This document shows, in pieces, positions 10,072 through 22,406 of a DNA stretch of 64,000 nt. The stretch is from Larix kaempferi (lineage: Eukaryota; Streptophyta; Pinopsida; Pinales; Pinaceae). The stretch lies in contig BSBM01001436.1 of the NCBI GenBank assembly GCA_027924585.1, forward strand, positions 310,001 through 374,000, in the 5' to 3' direction. The position numbers and the translations under genes were made by a program. Position 1 is the stretch's first letter; the number at the start of each line of letters is the position of its first letter. The notes under the pieces are model-generated. The model was not told where the DNA came from, did no database searches, and was given only the letters and a program-made list of their open reading frames with translations.

Positions 10072-12280
10072 CCTAAAGGAAGGCAATGTATGGCACTTAC
10101 GACACTTGCTTCACTTGCGACAATTTGAAAGTTAGGATTTTGTATAGCAAAAACCAGTCATCGTGGCACTTTCACCATAACTCAGTTTTGGAGAAGATTC
10201 AGGCCCTAAAAATTCTACAAGACGAATATGAAATGTTCATGTACCTTTTGTCCGAAGTTCAGCCTCTGATTCGTTGTACTTTGTGAGATATGATTCGTAC
10301 AATTTAGGGTTTCTGCCTCTTCCAGAATGCAGTCCTAAACAGGTGACTTAGGGAAAAAGGTCATATCTAGGGATAGGAAGATCCAAATGAAATTTCGTAA
10401 AAATTGATAGGTAGGGAACGGAATGGAGTTTCACAGATCCAGGTTTTAGAGGCCGAAGTTGAAACATTGACACGTGGCACTCCGTACAAGTTCGCTATGT
10501 TGTTTCATCCCATAAACAGGTCATGTTGTGACACTTGGAATAACTCTCTCTCGGAGAATCCATTAAATCTCAGACCTCTGTGGTTGGAAATATGATAGAT
10601 CACGATACCACAGATTGAATTTTTAGACCCTTCAGATCCAAAATTGCAGAGATACACTAGAAACAATACAGCACATATGAATTGGCTCAATGGAGGAAAT
10701 CTAAGAAGAGGAGGAAGAAGCTCTCACTTAGGGTTTTCAGTTTTTAGGTTTGGAAGGACCTCATACAATGTTGAAGACACCTGATACAACATTTGAATCT
10801 TTGATAATGGATTTGGGATCCATTCATCTTAGATATTAATCCTCCATCAAAATGTCGTGGGAGGAAGGAGATTGAAGATTAGGGTTTCCAAGTAAGAAGA
10901 AACCCTAGCAAAGTTGGGAGACTCATAGGGCAGCGATGAAGAAGGTTTAAATGGCACTGATATTCTATCATCCTAGCACCATGAACATACATAAGATGTT
11001 TACAAGTGATCTACCTTGGATGGTTAGGGTTTTACCCTTATAGAGAAGACTACTCGACAGGTATGACTTGAGAAGATACAGGTATGTTTTGAAATTTGTT
11101 TCATGATTAAGTCCATAATATGTTTGTCTTCATATTATTGAGTTTAGTACAATCATGATTAGTTTTAGATTGTTTGATCACCTTAGTAAAAGTATGAATG
11201 CATGTGAATGATAGAATACATTCATTGATTAAGTTTATGACACTTATGACTGTACTAATGCGCTTGTGGTGTTGTATGAGGATGATGTTGTCTGCTAACA
11301 AGATGCAGGTACATCAAGAAAGACAAATCAAGTTCTATGACCATGATGGCATGAAGACAAAGACTCGTCCATGGTCTTTGACCACATAGAAGCTCTACTT
11401 GCGAGGTATGTATGACTTTGTTCTACTATGCTTAACTTATGAGACATGCAGGTTCTAGCACAAGGTCTCTAAATCATTGAAGAGAACAAAGAAGATATTA
11501 AGACATAACCAAGCATGATAATATAGGTATGTTAGAATCCTACTTTGTTAGGATCTTAGGTAAGTATACCTATGTATGAAATGATCATAACCATGCATAC
11601 TTAAGATTATTTAGAATCATAATGTTTTGATAGTATTGAGATTATACTAATGAATGTATAATTATGTATGAGATCATGAGGATGACACCAGCGCACACTT
11701 ATGCATGCATAGTGGTACAGAATGGATAGAAGTTCAAAGGCACATAATGATGCTATCATAAAATAGAGATCAAGCGGGAGGCAACCACACAAACATAAAA
11801 GATAAGTATTTGAGTTTTTATTTGAATTACTTCTTGAATCTCTGAATAGTCAATGATATTGCTCGTAATAGTTGTATGCATATTTGTATTCCTAGAATAT
11901 ATCATGCATAGTGTAAGCATTCATATAGCATTGAACAGTATACTACTAATATGCATATGATGGGTAAGTTGGACAAACATTCCATTGTTGTTTATCTAGA
12001 ATGAAACCTCTTTGCTGACATGCTGAGAGCTGTGCACTCTCTTGATAGTATGTTCTGGTAGATATGGAAGGCATCTAGATAGCCATTGTATGCATACAGG
12101 ATATGGAAAAGTGTTGTGCCAAAGTATTGGTAAATATAGTTGCATAACTACGTGAATCATATCTGTATGCATAATAGGTTATCATGTCAACATGATTTGA
12201 TGATTATGAAGTATTACTAATCATGTAATTAACTTTGATTTGTAGGAAAGATCATGAAGAATGATGAACACTGAAAAAGT
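10072..12280 (+). other. Degraded 5' internal region of the nested copia element
   Basis: This is the expected place for gag, protease and integrase, but no frame or motif of these can be recognised. Only short frames remain. AT-rich, with many ATGATCA/CATGCAT-like short words. Either heavily decayed or replaced by other sequence. Confidence 0.5.
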
Positions 12281-13769
12281 GATGGATGTTCAACAAGAAG
12301 ACTTACAAATCAAACATACTATAGAAGGCTCGGCTAGAATATTATCTTAGAAAGAGGGAGAGGATCATGACAAGATGTTTGCTCCAAGTGGCTAGATAAG
12401 ACCATTATCTTAATGTTGTAATTGAAGAAGAAGTACGAATCGAGAAAACTCCCTGGATTCAATTGAAGAAATATTTGTACGAGTACCCAGGATTGATAGT
12501 CAATTGATGAGCTTAATGATCACCATGGGTGATGTGGATTTCAACCTTTGCTACAAGGTTGAAGATGGTGTCTATATACAGATGACATTCTTATCTTAGA
12601 TGTATGCAAGAAGGAACTCACCACAGAGTTCGAATGATCTTGAGGCTCATATCAGTAGACCCATCTGATGAGAGATGGCACGGATAGATATGGAGAAGAT
12701 CACTCAATGCAGAGTATGAATGATGTTCAGTCACAAAGGAAGAATCGATAGCTTCTTGACAAGCTTGGACTTTAACAAAAGTAAATTTGATCCTAACCTT
12801 TATCTTAAGGTTATGGATGATGAACCTATCATACTATTACTGTATGTGGATGGTCTCTTTTTGACAAGGAATGAGAAACAGATCATGGAAAGCAAGAAGA
12901 AGCTAGCTACAGAATTTGAGATGAAAGATCTCAGATTCATGCATTACTTCCTAGGTCAGGAAGTATGGCAAGGCCCAGAAGGAATCTTTCTCAACTAGGG
13001 AAAGTATGCTGTGGAAATATTGAAAAGATTTGATATGTTGGAATGAAAATCCACGGCCACTTCCATGGATTCCAATTTGAAGTTGTTAGCTGATGACTCA
13101 TCAGAGTTAGTGGATGTAACTCTGTAAAGACAGAATATTGGGTCATTGATGCATCTGGAAAATACCAGGCCAGATATATGCTTTCCTGTGAACACCTTGA
13201 GTCAGTATATAGTGGAACCTAGGAGTGTTCACCTGATAGATACAAAGCATGTGATGAGTTACCTAAAGGGTACGATAGACTTTGGTCTATATTATCTTGG
13301 AGATCATGACTTCAGACTATATGGCTACACAGATGTTGATTGGGAAGGAAGTGTATCAGAGAGGACAATCACTTCGGGCAGATGTTATTGTTTGGGATTT
13401 GACCATGATCTCATGGTTTAGCAGGAAGAATTCTAGTGTGGCTCTCAGCATAGCCGAAGTGGAATATATAGCTGCTTGCTCTGCTAGTTGTGAAGCGATA
13501 TGGATTCAGGACTGTTTGACTTAGAGATGGACCCCACTGTGATCCTGTGTGACAACCAAATTTGTATTAAGATGACAGAGAATCTAGTGTTCTATGATAA
13601 GTCAAAGCACATAGAGATCCGATATTTTTATACACGGGATATGGTACAGAAAGGAGCTATCAAGCTCGAGTATGTGAGCACTGGCGAACAAGTTGCTGAT
13701 ATACTGACCAAACCTCTGTCTCGAGTAAATTTTGAGTATTTCCGAGACAAGTTTGGTGTAGTTCAGTAG
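12281..13769 (+). pseudogene. Ty1/copia RT-RNase H remnant
   Basis: Relics of the RT start appear near 12350 (HDKMFAPSG, cf. the copia FAPVAR motif). Clearer RT follows at 12720-12998 with LLLYVDGLFLTRN (catalytic YVDD reads YVDG) and FEMKDLRFMHYFLGQEVWQ. Then TRPDICFPVNTLSQY, VMSYLKGTIDFGLYY and the RNase H part (GYTDVDWEG, SIAEVEYIA, LCDNQICIKM, HIEIRYFYTRD, EQVADILTKPL) to the stop near 13767. Several stops and frame changes (12997, 13045, 13122, 13421, 13522) make it non-functional. The order identifies copia rather than gypsy. Confidence 0.88.
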
Positions 13770-13839
13770 GACCCTCCTCGAAAGGGGGAGTGATATGGTC
13801 GCTGATGAAGAGATTTCCTGCATCGACGGTAAGGTCGAT

Positions 13840-14090
13840 GATGTGGATACCTATATCAATTATATTGATGATGAGGTCAATGATACCTATGATGAGGTCG
13901 ATGATATTGACGATGAGGTCAATGATATTGATGATGAGGATACTTAAATTGATGATGTGGATACTTGTATCGATGATGAGGATACATGTATCGATGATGA
14001 GGTTACATGTTCTGACGATGAGTTCGATGATGAGGTTACTTGTCCCGACAATGAGGTCGATGATATCAACGATAAGGTTGATAATTGGTC
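13840..14090 (+). repeat. GATGATGAGG-type minisatellite
   Basis: Imperfect tandem copies built on GATGATGAGGT and TCGATGATATTGA words, right after the RNase H coding end. First of four adjacent repeat blocks before the 3' LTR. Confidence 0.8.
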
Positions 14091-14099
14091 CTAAGACTT

Positions 14100-14690
14100 G
14101 TTCTAAGTTGACGAGTGGATTGTATCATCCTTGGACTTCGGTCCCTGAATTGATCCGCAGACATATGTCTCCAAGAAGTGATCCCTAGTGGACGAGAGGG
14201 ATTGTATCATCCCCAGACTTCGGTCCCTGAATTGATCTGTAGACTCTTGTCTTCGAGAAAGATGTTGGTGAATGATGTAATGTGCGCTCCTGGACTGCTC
14301 AGTGTAGCAACAAGTGATCATTCGCAGAACCTGTAATGATGTAATGTTCGCTCCTGGATTAGCAGGTGATCATTCACAGGTTGTAAATCCTAGATTTGAT
14401 CTAGGTCACACCCCAATTGAAATAGTACTGGCTCTGTGGTTGTAAATCCTAGATTTGATCTAGATCACACCCCAGTTGAAATAGTACTGGCTCTGTGGTT
14501 GATTGGAATGATGTAATGTGCACTCCTGGTTTGCTCAGTGTAGTAGTAGGTGATCATTCGCAGATCCTGTAATGATGTAATTTTCACTCCTGGACTACTC
14601 ATTGTAGCAGCAGGTGATCATTCACAGCTTGTAAATCCTATATTTAATCTAGGTCACATCCAGTATGAAAAAGGACTGGCACAGTGATTG
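14100..14690 (+). repeat. Duplicated blocks around GATCATTCGCAG and TAAATCCTAGATTTGATC
   Basis: Repeats of several kinds alternate: a GTATCATCC...CTTCGGTCCCTGAATTGATC block twice, an AATGATGTAATGT...TGATCATTC block four times, and a TTGTAAATCCTAGATTTGAT block of about 67 bp two to three times. Confidence 0.75.
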
Positions 14691-14692
14691 GG

Positions 14693-15045
14693 ATTGCATC
14701 ATCCCTAGGCATGTTGAGATGTATTAAAGTGATAAGGATTGATCATCCTGTAAGTAGATCAGGATTGCATCATCCCTAGCCATGTTGAGATGTCTTAAAG
14801 TGATAAGGATTGATCATCCTACAAGTAGATCAAGATTGCATCGTCCCTAGACATGTTGAGATGTCTTAAAGTGATAAGGATTGATCATCCTGTAAGTAGA
14901 TCGGGATCGAATCGTCCCTAGACATGATATGGTGTCTTAAATGGATAGGGATTGATCATCCTGTAAGTGGATCAGGATTGTATCATCCTTGGACTTATGT
15001 CCTAAAGAGAGAGGGATTGATCATCCCGTAATTGGATCATGTGTG
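14693..15045 (+). repeat. 71-bp tandem repeat, about five copies
   Basis: The start word ATTGCATCATCCCTAG or a variant recurs at 14693, 14764, 14835, 14906 and 14977, a strict 71-bp period. Each unit also holds GGATTGATCATCCTGTAAG. Confidence 0.88.
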
Positions 15046-15059
15046 TTGCAGGGAATGTT

Positions 15060-15580
15060 GCTATGGTGTTGTTAATATAGAGATCCAGATGATGTTGTTG
15101 ATAGAGAGATCCAGACGATGAGGCTGTTGATATAGAGATCCAGATGACGTTGTTGATAGATAGATCCAGACGATGAGGTTGTTGATCTAGAGATCCAGAT
15201 GATGCTATTGATAGAGAGACCCAGATGATGCTATTGATCGAGAGATCCAGATGATGTTGTTGATCAAGAGATCCAGATGATGATGTTGATCGGGAGATCC
15301 AGATGTTGATGTTGTTGATCGAGAGGATCCAGATGTTGATGTTGTTGATCGAGAGGATCCAGATGTTGATGCTGTTGATCAGGAGATCCAGATGTTGATG
15401 TTGTTGATCGATAAGATCCAGATGTTGATGTTGTTGATCGAGAGTATCCAGATATTGATGTTGTTGATCAAGAGGATCCAGATGTTAATGCTGTTGATCG
15501 AGAGATCCAGATGTTGATGTTGTCGATCGAGAGGATCCAGATGTTGATGATGTTGATCGAGAGATCTAGATGATGATGTT
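15060..15580 (+). repeat. About 30-bp tandem repeat, roughly 17 copies
   Basis: Units of the type GATCCAGATGTTGATGTTGT plus TGATCGAGAG repeat with an exact 30-bp period at 15290-15480. The flanks hold shorter 27-30-bp variants. Confidence 0.9.
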
Positions 15581-15781
15581 ACTGTAGTTGTTCGAGTGCT
15601 GCAGAAGATGAAGACTCAGTACTAAAGATGTTGATGTTCCAGTATTGAAGATCTTGAATATGTTCCAGTAATTGTTTGAGTTACTGATGATGTACGAAGA
15701 AAGCTTCCAATGATTTATAGATGTATCATGTAGTTGATGACTCCTTGCTCCTACAGATGTTGTTATAATATCCTTCTCGTT

Positions 15782-15790
15782 AAGGGGGAG
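15782..15790 (+). other. Polypurine tract of the nested copia element
   Basis: AAGGGGGAG directly precedes the 3' LTR start TGTTGAAATA. Confidence 0.88.
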
Positions 15791-16350
15791 TGTTGAAATA
15801 TTGTAACTTCTAAGAATATTATATTTGTACTTTATTATTACGGAGATGTTTCATTCCTCCGTGAAGACCTTACTGTATATCCGTAGATTTTTATTCCTCC
15901 GTCGGAATGTGGTAACTTGGGTTATTAGACTTCCCTAGTGGGGTCAACCCAGAGTCAGTTGTAATGGGGTGTTTAAGTCCCCAGTGGTTAAAGTTGGGGC
16001 CGACCTAGTTAGTAAGTTCAGTCAGAGTAGTGTATAAATAGAGGAGGTGTGTTCCTCATTTATCACACTCACACACACATTCACTCACTTGTGATTGACG
16101 CATAGGAGAGAGATAGATCTGCTATGGAGGAGAAGGAGCTCATGTTTGGGGATTACATCTTTGTATTTGCTGGTCATCTATATTGAGGAATATTTGTTGG
16201 GTTTTCTACCCCATGAGGGTTTCCCAAGATAAATTGTGTCTCTTGTGTTTATGTTGTGCTTGTTGTTCTTTCAGTGATCCTGTATATGCTATTGTTGTGA
16301 AATGTAATGTAATACTAATATTTTCTATCTTAGCATATTGAATCTTAACA
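15791..16350 (+). repeat. 3' LTR of nested copia element
   Basis: Partner of 9497-10056, 560 bp, with about twenty differences by eye. It ends ATCTTAACA, followed at once by gypsy gag coding sequence on the other strand. Confidence 0.9.
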
Positions 16351-17717
16351 TGAAAGTCTTCAACTTCTTCTACTTCATCTATTAAATTATTTTGGAGTGG
16401 GGGAGGAACTCTCTAGTCTTCATTTTCCCTTCTTTCCCTCTGAATGTCATTGTTTCTTCTTTCTCTAGGGATAAATCTAGGAACAAATGGAAGCCTAAAC
16501 TGATTAGGATTCCTTTCTCCTTCCTAAACAGGTCTACTTGAATTCTTTTCCAACTCCATCTTATTCATTTTTGCATCTAAGCTTTTAACCAACTTGGTCA
16601 TCTCATCCATTTTACTCTCTGATGCCTTTGAAGTGGAAGTTGATGGCATCATTTCATTCTTACCTTTCTTGTCATGCACTGGATAATCTGAATGCTCTTT
16701 AAGCCTATTGGAAGCCAAAATATTTGACTCAACCTCTAATGAAACTTCCTACATATTCAACAAATTTATTGACATCCTTTCTCTTAGGTGCAAAGAAAAC
16801 TCGTGATCAAAAGCATTGGCATAGGTTAACTTGGCCAATGTCTCAGAAGGCCTAATCTCAGCTGGAATCCTACCATACATCTTATTAAAACGTTTTGAGA
16901 AGTCAGTCACAGCTTCATCCTTTTTCCTTTTTAAGGCTGCAAATTCAGTGATGTAGTAGGTATGGTCTTTTGTGTCCCCCCACTGTCTCATAAATGCATC
17001 TTGAATTTCTTCTATTAAATTTATTGAATTAGATGGAAAATACCTGAACCACTTCCTTACCTCACCATCCAAACTTTGAACAAACATCCTCATCCACACA
17101 TATTTTGCTTCAATATTATGATTATCTACATAACTAAGGAAAGCATTCCAATGCTCTTCTGCAGTAGTTTCACCCTGACCATTAAACCTAGGAAGGTACT
17201 TCTGATAGTATCCTGCAGGTAGTGCATTCAATGGTTGAGGAAGAACTAAAGGAGCATATCTAGCTGCTACTATACGGTCCATCATATCAAGAGGCTATCC
17301 TGCCATCTTGGAGTTAGTTTGGCTTGATGAAGAAAGAGGCTTATTGATTTTACTTGGATCTAGTTGAATAGTAGGAATATTAACTTTAGGTTGAACCAAG
17401 GAAATCTTACTAAGAAGCTCAGTTTTAACTTTTTGGGAAGAAAATGGACTAGAGAAGTGCTGAATATCAATCTGAGTTGTAGGAGAAAGCCATGATAAGT
17501 CTTGTTTTTCCTCTTTTGATTTAGGTTCTGAATAAGCAAATGAGTATATTGGATGTGACTGGTCAGGAGTAAGTAAAGAAGGAGAAGATTCAGATCTTCG
17601 GAAATAAGAAGATGCCAACTTTTTCTTAGCCCCTTTCAAGATCTGCTCCGGATCTGAGACTCCTGAATATAATGGAGAAGTAGGTTTTCCTCTTGTCCCA
17701 ACTTTCCTAGAAGCCAT
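16351..17717 (-). pseudogene. Gag of the long-LTR gypsy element
   Basis: The frame starts at ATG 17717 (MASRKVGTRGKPTSP), reaches an in-frame TAG near 17297, and continues at 17285-16749 as a retrotransposon capsid (YYQKYLPRFNGQGETTAEEH, WFRYFPSNSI, MRQWGDTKDH, FSKRFNKMYGRIP). A basic Arg-rich tail follows (16524-16351) and is cut by the copia insertion. The capsid would form the particle shell. At least two stops are present. I see no zinc knuckle before the cut; the Arg-rich tail may serve for RNA binding. Confidence 0.82.
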
Positions 17718-17825
17718 TGCGAACCACTGTTTGGTGAAAATGTAGTCTAAAAAAATTTCTGATCTTGTTCACCTCTCAAAACCATATCAATAAAAATACC
17801 CCAGGGAATATATGCTTCACCTCCG

Positions 17826-17843
17826 TCCCCGGCAACGGTGCCA
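17826..17843 (-). other. Primer-binding site, tRNA-Asp type
   Basis: Minus strand TGGCACCGTTGCCGGGGA lies 4 nt after the LTR end. It has one mismatch to TGGCGCCGTTGCCGGGGA, the complement of the plant tRNA-Asp 3' end as I recall it, common in long plant gypsy elements. Confidence 0.8.
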
Positions 17844-17847
17844 AAGA

Positions 17848-20487
17848 TGTTTGTGCTAGAAATTGTACCTAGACTACGAAGGTACAAGCTAGGACAATCT
17901 CAATAAAAACTGAAGGAAAATTAATTGGTTTTTTTTGTGATTTTGGTTTGAAGGTTTCATTCATAAGAAGAGAATAGTTTAATCATCCAACAAATTCAAA
18001 CACTGAATCATAAAGCAATCTTAAAGAACTGAAACATAAGGATATAAAACACATAGATAAACCATAAGTATCATAAAACAAGGAAATGGATTTGTCCACA
18101 AATTTATAAGCATTCACATGAATAATACCTTAATCAAGAAATGAATTTATAAATAGGGTTGTCAAACGGACCATAAACACAACCAGTGAAAAGAGTCAAT
18201 AAGTGGATTATATATGTATTCAAATCAAAATTCAGTCTTCAAAATAGAACTTACATGATAATATATAGCATCAGTTTGAGTATACAACAGTGTATCATCC
18301 CTATAGCCCTCCTCGAACAAAATACCAACCCCCTTAGTGTATTTTTTCTTACTTTCATCATTACCAAAATGGAGTAGTTCCATAACTCCTTTTAGGTCAA
18401 GCTTCGAAACAGTTGCATAAAGTAGTTATACACTAACTTTCGAATGTAAATTACTATTAACAACTATGCATAAGATAACTAAAACAAAATACTTGGACAG
18501 ATGTGCACTAGGTGCCATTTATAACTGCTTAGCAGCTTCTGCTAACATTGTTATTCCTTCCAATGCATGAGATTTTTTGTCATGTCGAGCGTGCTCTGCC
18601 TCCATTCTTTGAACCTTGTTCTGATCTCAATGGGATATCCAATTTCTTGAAAATCAAGTCTTCTTACTGCCTATTTCTCTCTGCTGCATCTGAAAATGAA
18701 GCCATTGAAGTCATTCCCTGTTCAACACTAGGAATAATTTCTTGTTCTGCAACTTTTTCACATACTTTAGATGATTCTGGTATCATTACATGATCCTCCT
18801 CTATACTTGTTTGAACCTGCTGTAGCTTCAACTCCTCTTGGCTATTTCTATCTTCTTCACTTGAAGAATCCTGAATGATGGTCACCTTCTACTTCTCTAG
18901 CTTAGGATTCAAAATCCTCCTCATGTTCAGTCTAAGTTTATTGGTGGCTCTAGTATTAGGTCGCCATTTTTTCTTTTCAAGCTCTGCCAGAGATTTCACA
19001 TCAGCACTAAAATCTGGAACATAGAATATCTTCTCCTTGGTATTTACAACAGGAGAAATTAGGGTTAAGTTTTCTTCTTTACAATCATAACTATGCTTTG
19101 CATCCATTGAACTATCAGCTTTTTCTGAATTTGAATCAGCTACCTTTTCCACTGTTTCATCTTCAAGAATGCTTTCATGCTCATCTCCAATCATGTTTTC
19201 TTGCTCTGCACCATCAGGGTTTTTAAACTCTCCGTGTACATTATCATTCTACAAACTATCTTGTACTATGTCTCCAGCTACATCCCTTTTGAATTTCTTA
19301 ACAAAACTAGATTGTTTGTTGGGTAGAGGTTTTCTTTCATGCTCTCCTTGCTCAATTACAAACCCTGACCAAAACAAAAAATGGTACCATCTTTAATTAT
19401 CCTTCTACAGGACTGTCAAAATAATCAATATAATCAAGCCATGATGAAATAGTGATTGGATTGTATGATCAACGTGACCTTTAACCCTATCTGATATCTT
19501 TTGCAGACTTTTGAGAAGGAAGAACGGTAAACTCATCTTAGACTGTTGATTTAAGTGCAACAAAAACCTAATATGGTACTTGAATATTGATGCAAACTTG
19601 CCTTCACATGTAATATAGCTCTGCACAATTCCAATAACCTCCTTCCACTCCGATTTGAAATTCTTTAAATGAACCCCTTTGCTCTAGTCCAGGGATTCAC
19701 AACCTAGTATCAGAAACATACTTGGGTCAAAGTCAAAAGGAGTTTTCTTAAACCATAATTCTCCCTCCATGGGCGCACCAGTAGCTTCAGCATTCAAACC
19801 CTCTATTAATTCAAACTTCAAAGTCTCAAAACTAATTGTGCAATTGAAAAGGTTCTGGGAAAAAGCGTGGGTTACATCAACATTGAAACCTGCAATTCTT
19901 TCAAAAAAGTCAAACCATCCAACTGCCTTAAACAATGTTGCACACTCAAGAAAATTCATTGCCTAGGTAGTATCTGTTGGCTCAAACCGACTCAGCTTAC
20001 CACTCTTACCCATAACTTTTGCAGTTAATCACTGACTGGCTTCTTGGAACTAAACAGAATTAAAAATATTAGCAAATCTCAAGATACGTGGCTTCAAAAT
20101 TACGAACTCATGGTTTGCTCTGTTCTCATCTCTTTTTATGACGAATCACCATGGGCTTTGACAGATGTTATTATATATGGAACAGCTGCCTCGAGGTATC
20201 TAAACATCATAATATTTAACGTGGCAACACTTACCATGAATCAACCACGATCTTCCATTATTTCGGATTCCAACAGCACCTTAGTGTATGTAGCTTAATT
20301 ACCACGCTGTGGGAATGTCTCTATATGAATTTTTTTGCAAACAAGCTCAACATAAAGGTTAAACTTTAATCATAGGAGTTAGGGAAAACTTTAAATAAGT
20401 ATTTTGAAGACTGTAAAATGAAATGAAATATTTTAATAAGCCACTATGTATAGAGGTAAAATAAAATAACATCCATAACATAGAAAA
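17848..20487 (-). repeat. 5' LTR of the long-LTR gypsy element (start truncated)
   Basis: The left edge TGTTTGTGCTAG is the LTR 3' end in minus orientation, 4 nt from the PBS. The right 1030 bp match 1-1024. The LTR should extend another 118 bp (compare 1025-1142), but the sequence switches abruptly at 20487 to a different element. Length is at least 2,640 bp, very long for an LTR. Confidence 0.75.
18664..20013 (-). pseudogene. ORF inside the 5' LTR, sense orientation
   Basis: The coding sense starts at ATG 20013 (MGKSGKLSRFEPTDTT) and can be followed to the stop at 18664, about 450 codons with several stops and at least one frame change. It contains LFKAVGWFDFFERIAGFNVD, LFNCTISFETLKFELIEG, PFDFDPSMFLILGCESLD, RFLLHLNQQSKMSLPFFLL, and a charged C-terminal part (EEDRNSQEELKLQQVQTSIE). 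No signal peptide or membrane segment is clear apart from a short hydrophobic LIILIILTVL. The family is unknown to me. Both LTRs carry it, so it travelled with every copy of the element. Confidence 0.55.
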
Positions 20488-21809
20488 TCGAAAGAGAAAA
20501 AAGGAGACAGCGGCGTGAAGAGCTAAGGGAGAAGGCAATTGCGCTCCGGAGAACGCAAGGATCAAGTGTCGTGATAGATGCAGAAGAAAATCTGCCAGAG
20601 TCAAGTCGAGCCCGTGATGATCGGGGCATTGAAGAAGACCTATTGCCGATGGATGAAGACTTGTGGATAGAGTGTGGTAAAGCTCTCCAAGTTCAGATAC
20701 CTAAGACGGTAACACCTCCTTCTCCATTTCATTTAACACAAAGTGTACGGGTACAAGAAATTGTCGAGGAAAACCTTGGTCTCCATGCTGGTTAGTTGGG
20801 AATCTGGAGTCGTCGAATTGAAGAAGGCGATGATATCAGTATATTATTGATTCATCGGCCGGAGGAAGGAAATTGGGTGTCCTTTTAACCCAAATTTTTG
20901 AATAGAATCTTTCATCTAGTGTACTCATAACATGAAGAAGCACCCCCTCTTCCAATACCAAATTTGAGTGACTCGTCGATTACGTCGGAGAATCCGAGGT
21001 TTAGCGAAATCCCATTCGAACAGAACATTAATTGGATTTCGACAGAAGTAGTAGAAGAAGACAGACTCGGTGAAACAGAATAAGTTCTAGATATTGGTTC
21101 TGAATACAGAGAACCCAGTCCTGATAAACAACTAGTTCAAGCTAAAGCAGCACCAATTTCTAGTTGCGAAAATAATCCACCTACACCACCATCCATTTCT
21201 TAGATCAACACACCAGTAGACATGTTGCATTCAACAGCGCACCTTCCATTCTATGAAGGCGATGAATATCCGTTACGACATTGGTTTGTGTGCGAATCAT
21301 TATGGATGGCAAACCAACTCACCAATGAAGAACGACAGATGGCTCAGTTTACTGGTTCGCTGAGAAAACGTGCACTGACATGGTACATGGGATATATTGC
21401 AAAGACACCTAATGCAACCAAAGCACAAATTAAACAAAGTTTTCTGGCCTTTTTCATGTTAGAAGATGCAACATATCTGGCAGCCGAACGATTGAAGACA
21501 ACAGTCCAGAAGCCGACAGAAACTGTCAAGGAGTATGATAAGAGGTTCAAAGACCTCCTGAGCAAACTGGACAATGAGATCGAAGAAAATTTATTAATTA
21601 AATGGTTTATTGTCGGTCTCATAAGTAAAATCAAAATATATGTACGTCGACAAAGTGTCAATACTTATGCATAAGCATTAAAGGCAACACTGGAGATTGA
21701 AATGGATGACGAATACCCTCTAGTCTCCATGGACAGACATGTCGATGAACGCCTTGAGAGTATGGAGCAAGCTATCCGAAGTATGACTTTGAAAGGGCCA
21801 GAATTATGG

Positions 21810-22406
21810 TGTACTACATGTCGAACTACAGGACATACTAAAGACTCTTGTCGAATTGAGGATCAGTGACAAGAAGTTAAACTTATTCAAACCAGATGCT
21901 TTTGTGATCTGTGCAAAGAATATGACTCGCATACCACAAATAATTGTCCATACAATCTGAAAAATAAGAAATAAAAATGGTGTCAAATATGCGAAGTCAG
22001 TACCCATTCGATTGAAGAATGTCATATGAATTTGAAAAATCGACAAAACTACCATGCAGTATATCAGACAAACTTTGTCGAGCAGCATCACGACATAAGC
22101 ATAGGAAACTACAGGTTTGAAAGAAATGATGGAACAAATAACCGATACAATCAGAACAGGAATGATAGATACCCAAGGTATAACGACCATAGATATGATC
22201 GACGGTACGACGGCTACAACAAGCGCGGAGGATACCAGAGTCGTGGTCATGGCGGTGGTGATCGCGGTGTTTAACCTAATCGACCTGGTTTATGTTTCAC
22301 ATGTCTTAGCGAGGATCATCGGGATGCAGAATGCCCTTATAAGGAAAGAACTGATCTTAAATTTTGTACAAAGTGTTGGGTAGGCGATCACTTTTTAGAG
22401 GATTGC
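21810..22406 (+). other. Five CCHC zinc knuckles in the giant frame
   Basis: CTTCRTTGHTKDSC (21810), CDLCKEYDSHTTNNC (21903, one residue longer spacing), CQICEVSTHSIEEC (21981), CFTCLSEDHRDAEC (22293) and CTKCWVGDHFLEDC (22365). All Cys and His ligands are present. Knuckles 3 and 4 are separated by an Arg/Tyr/Gly-rich stretch (RYDGYNKRGGYQSRGHGG). Such knuckles bind the packaged RNA in gag proteins. Confidence 0.85.
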
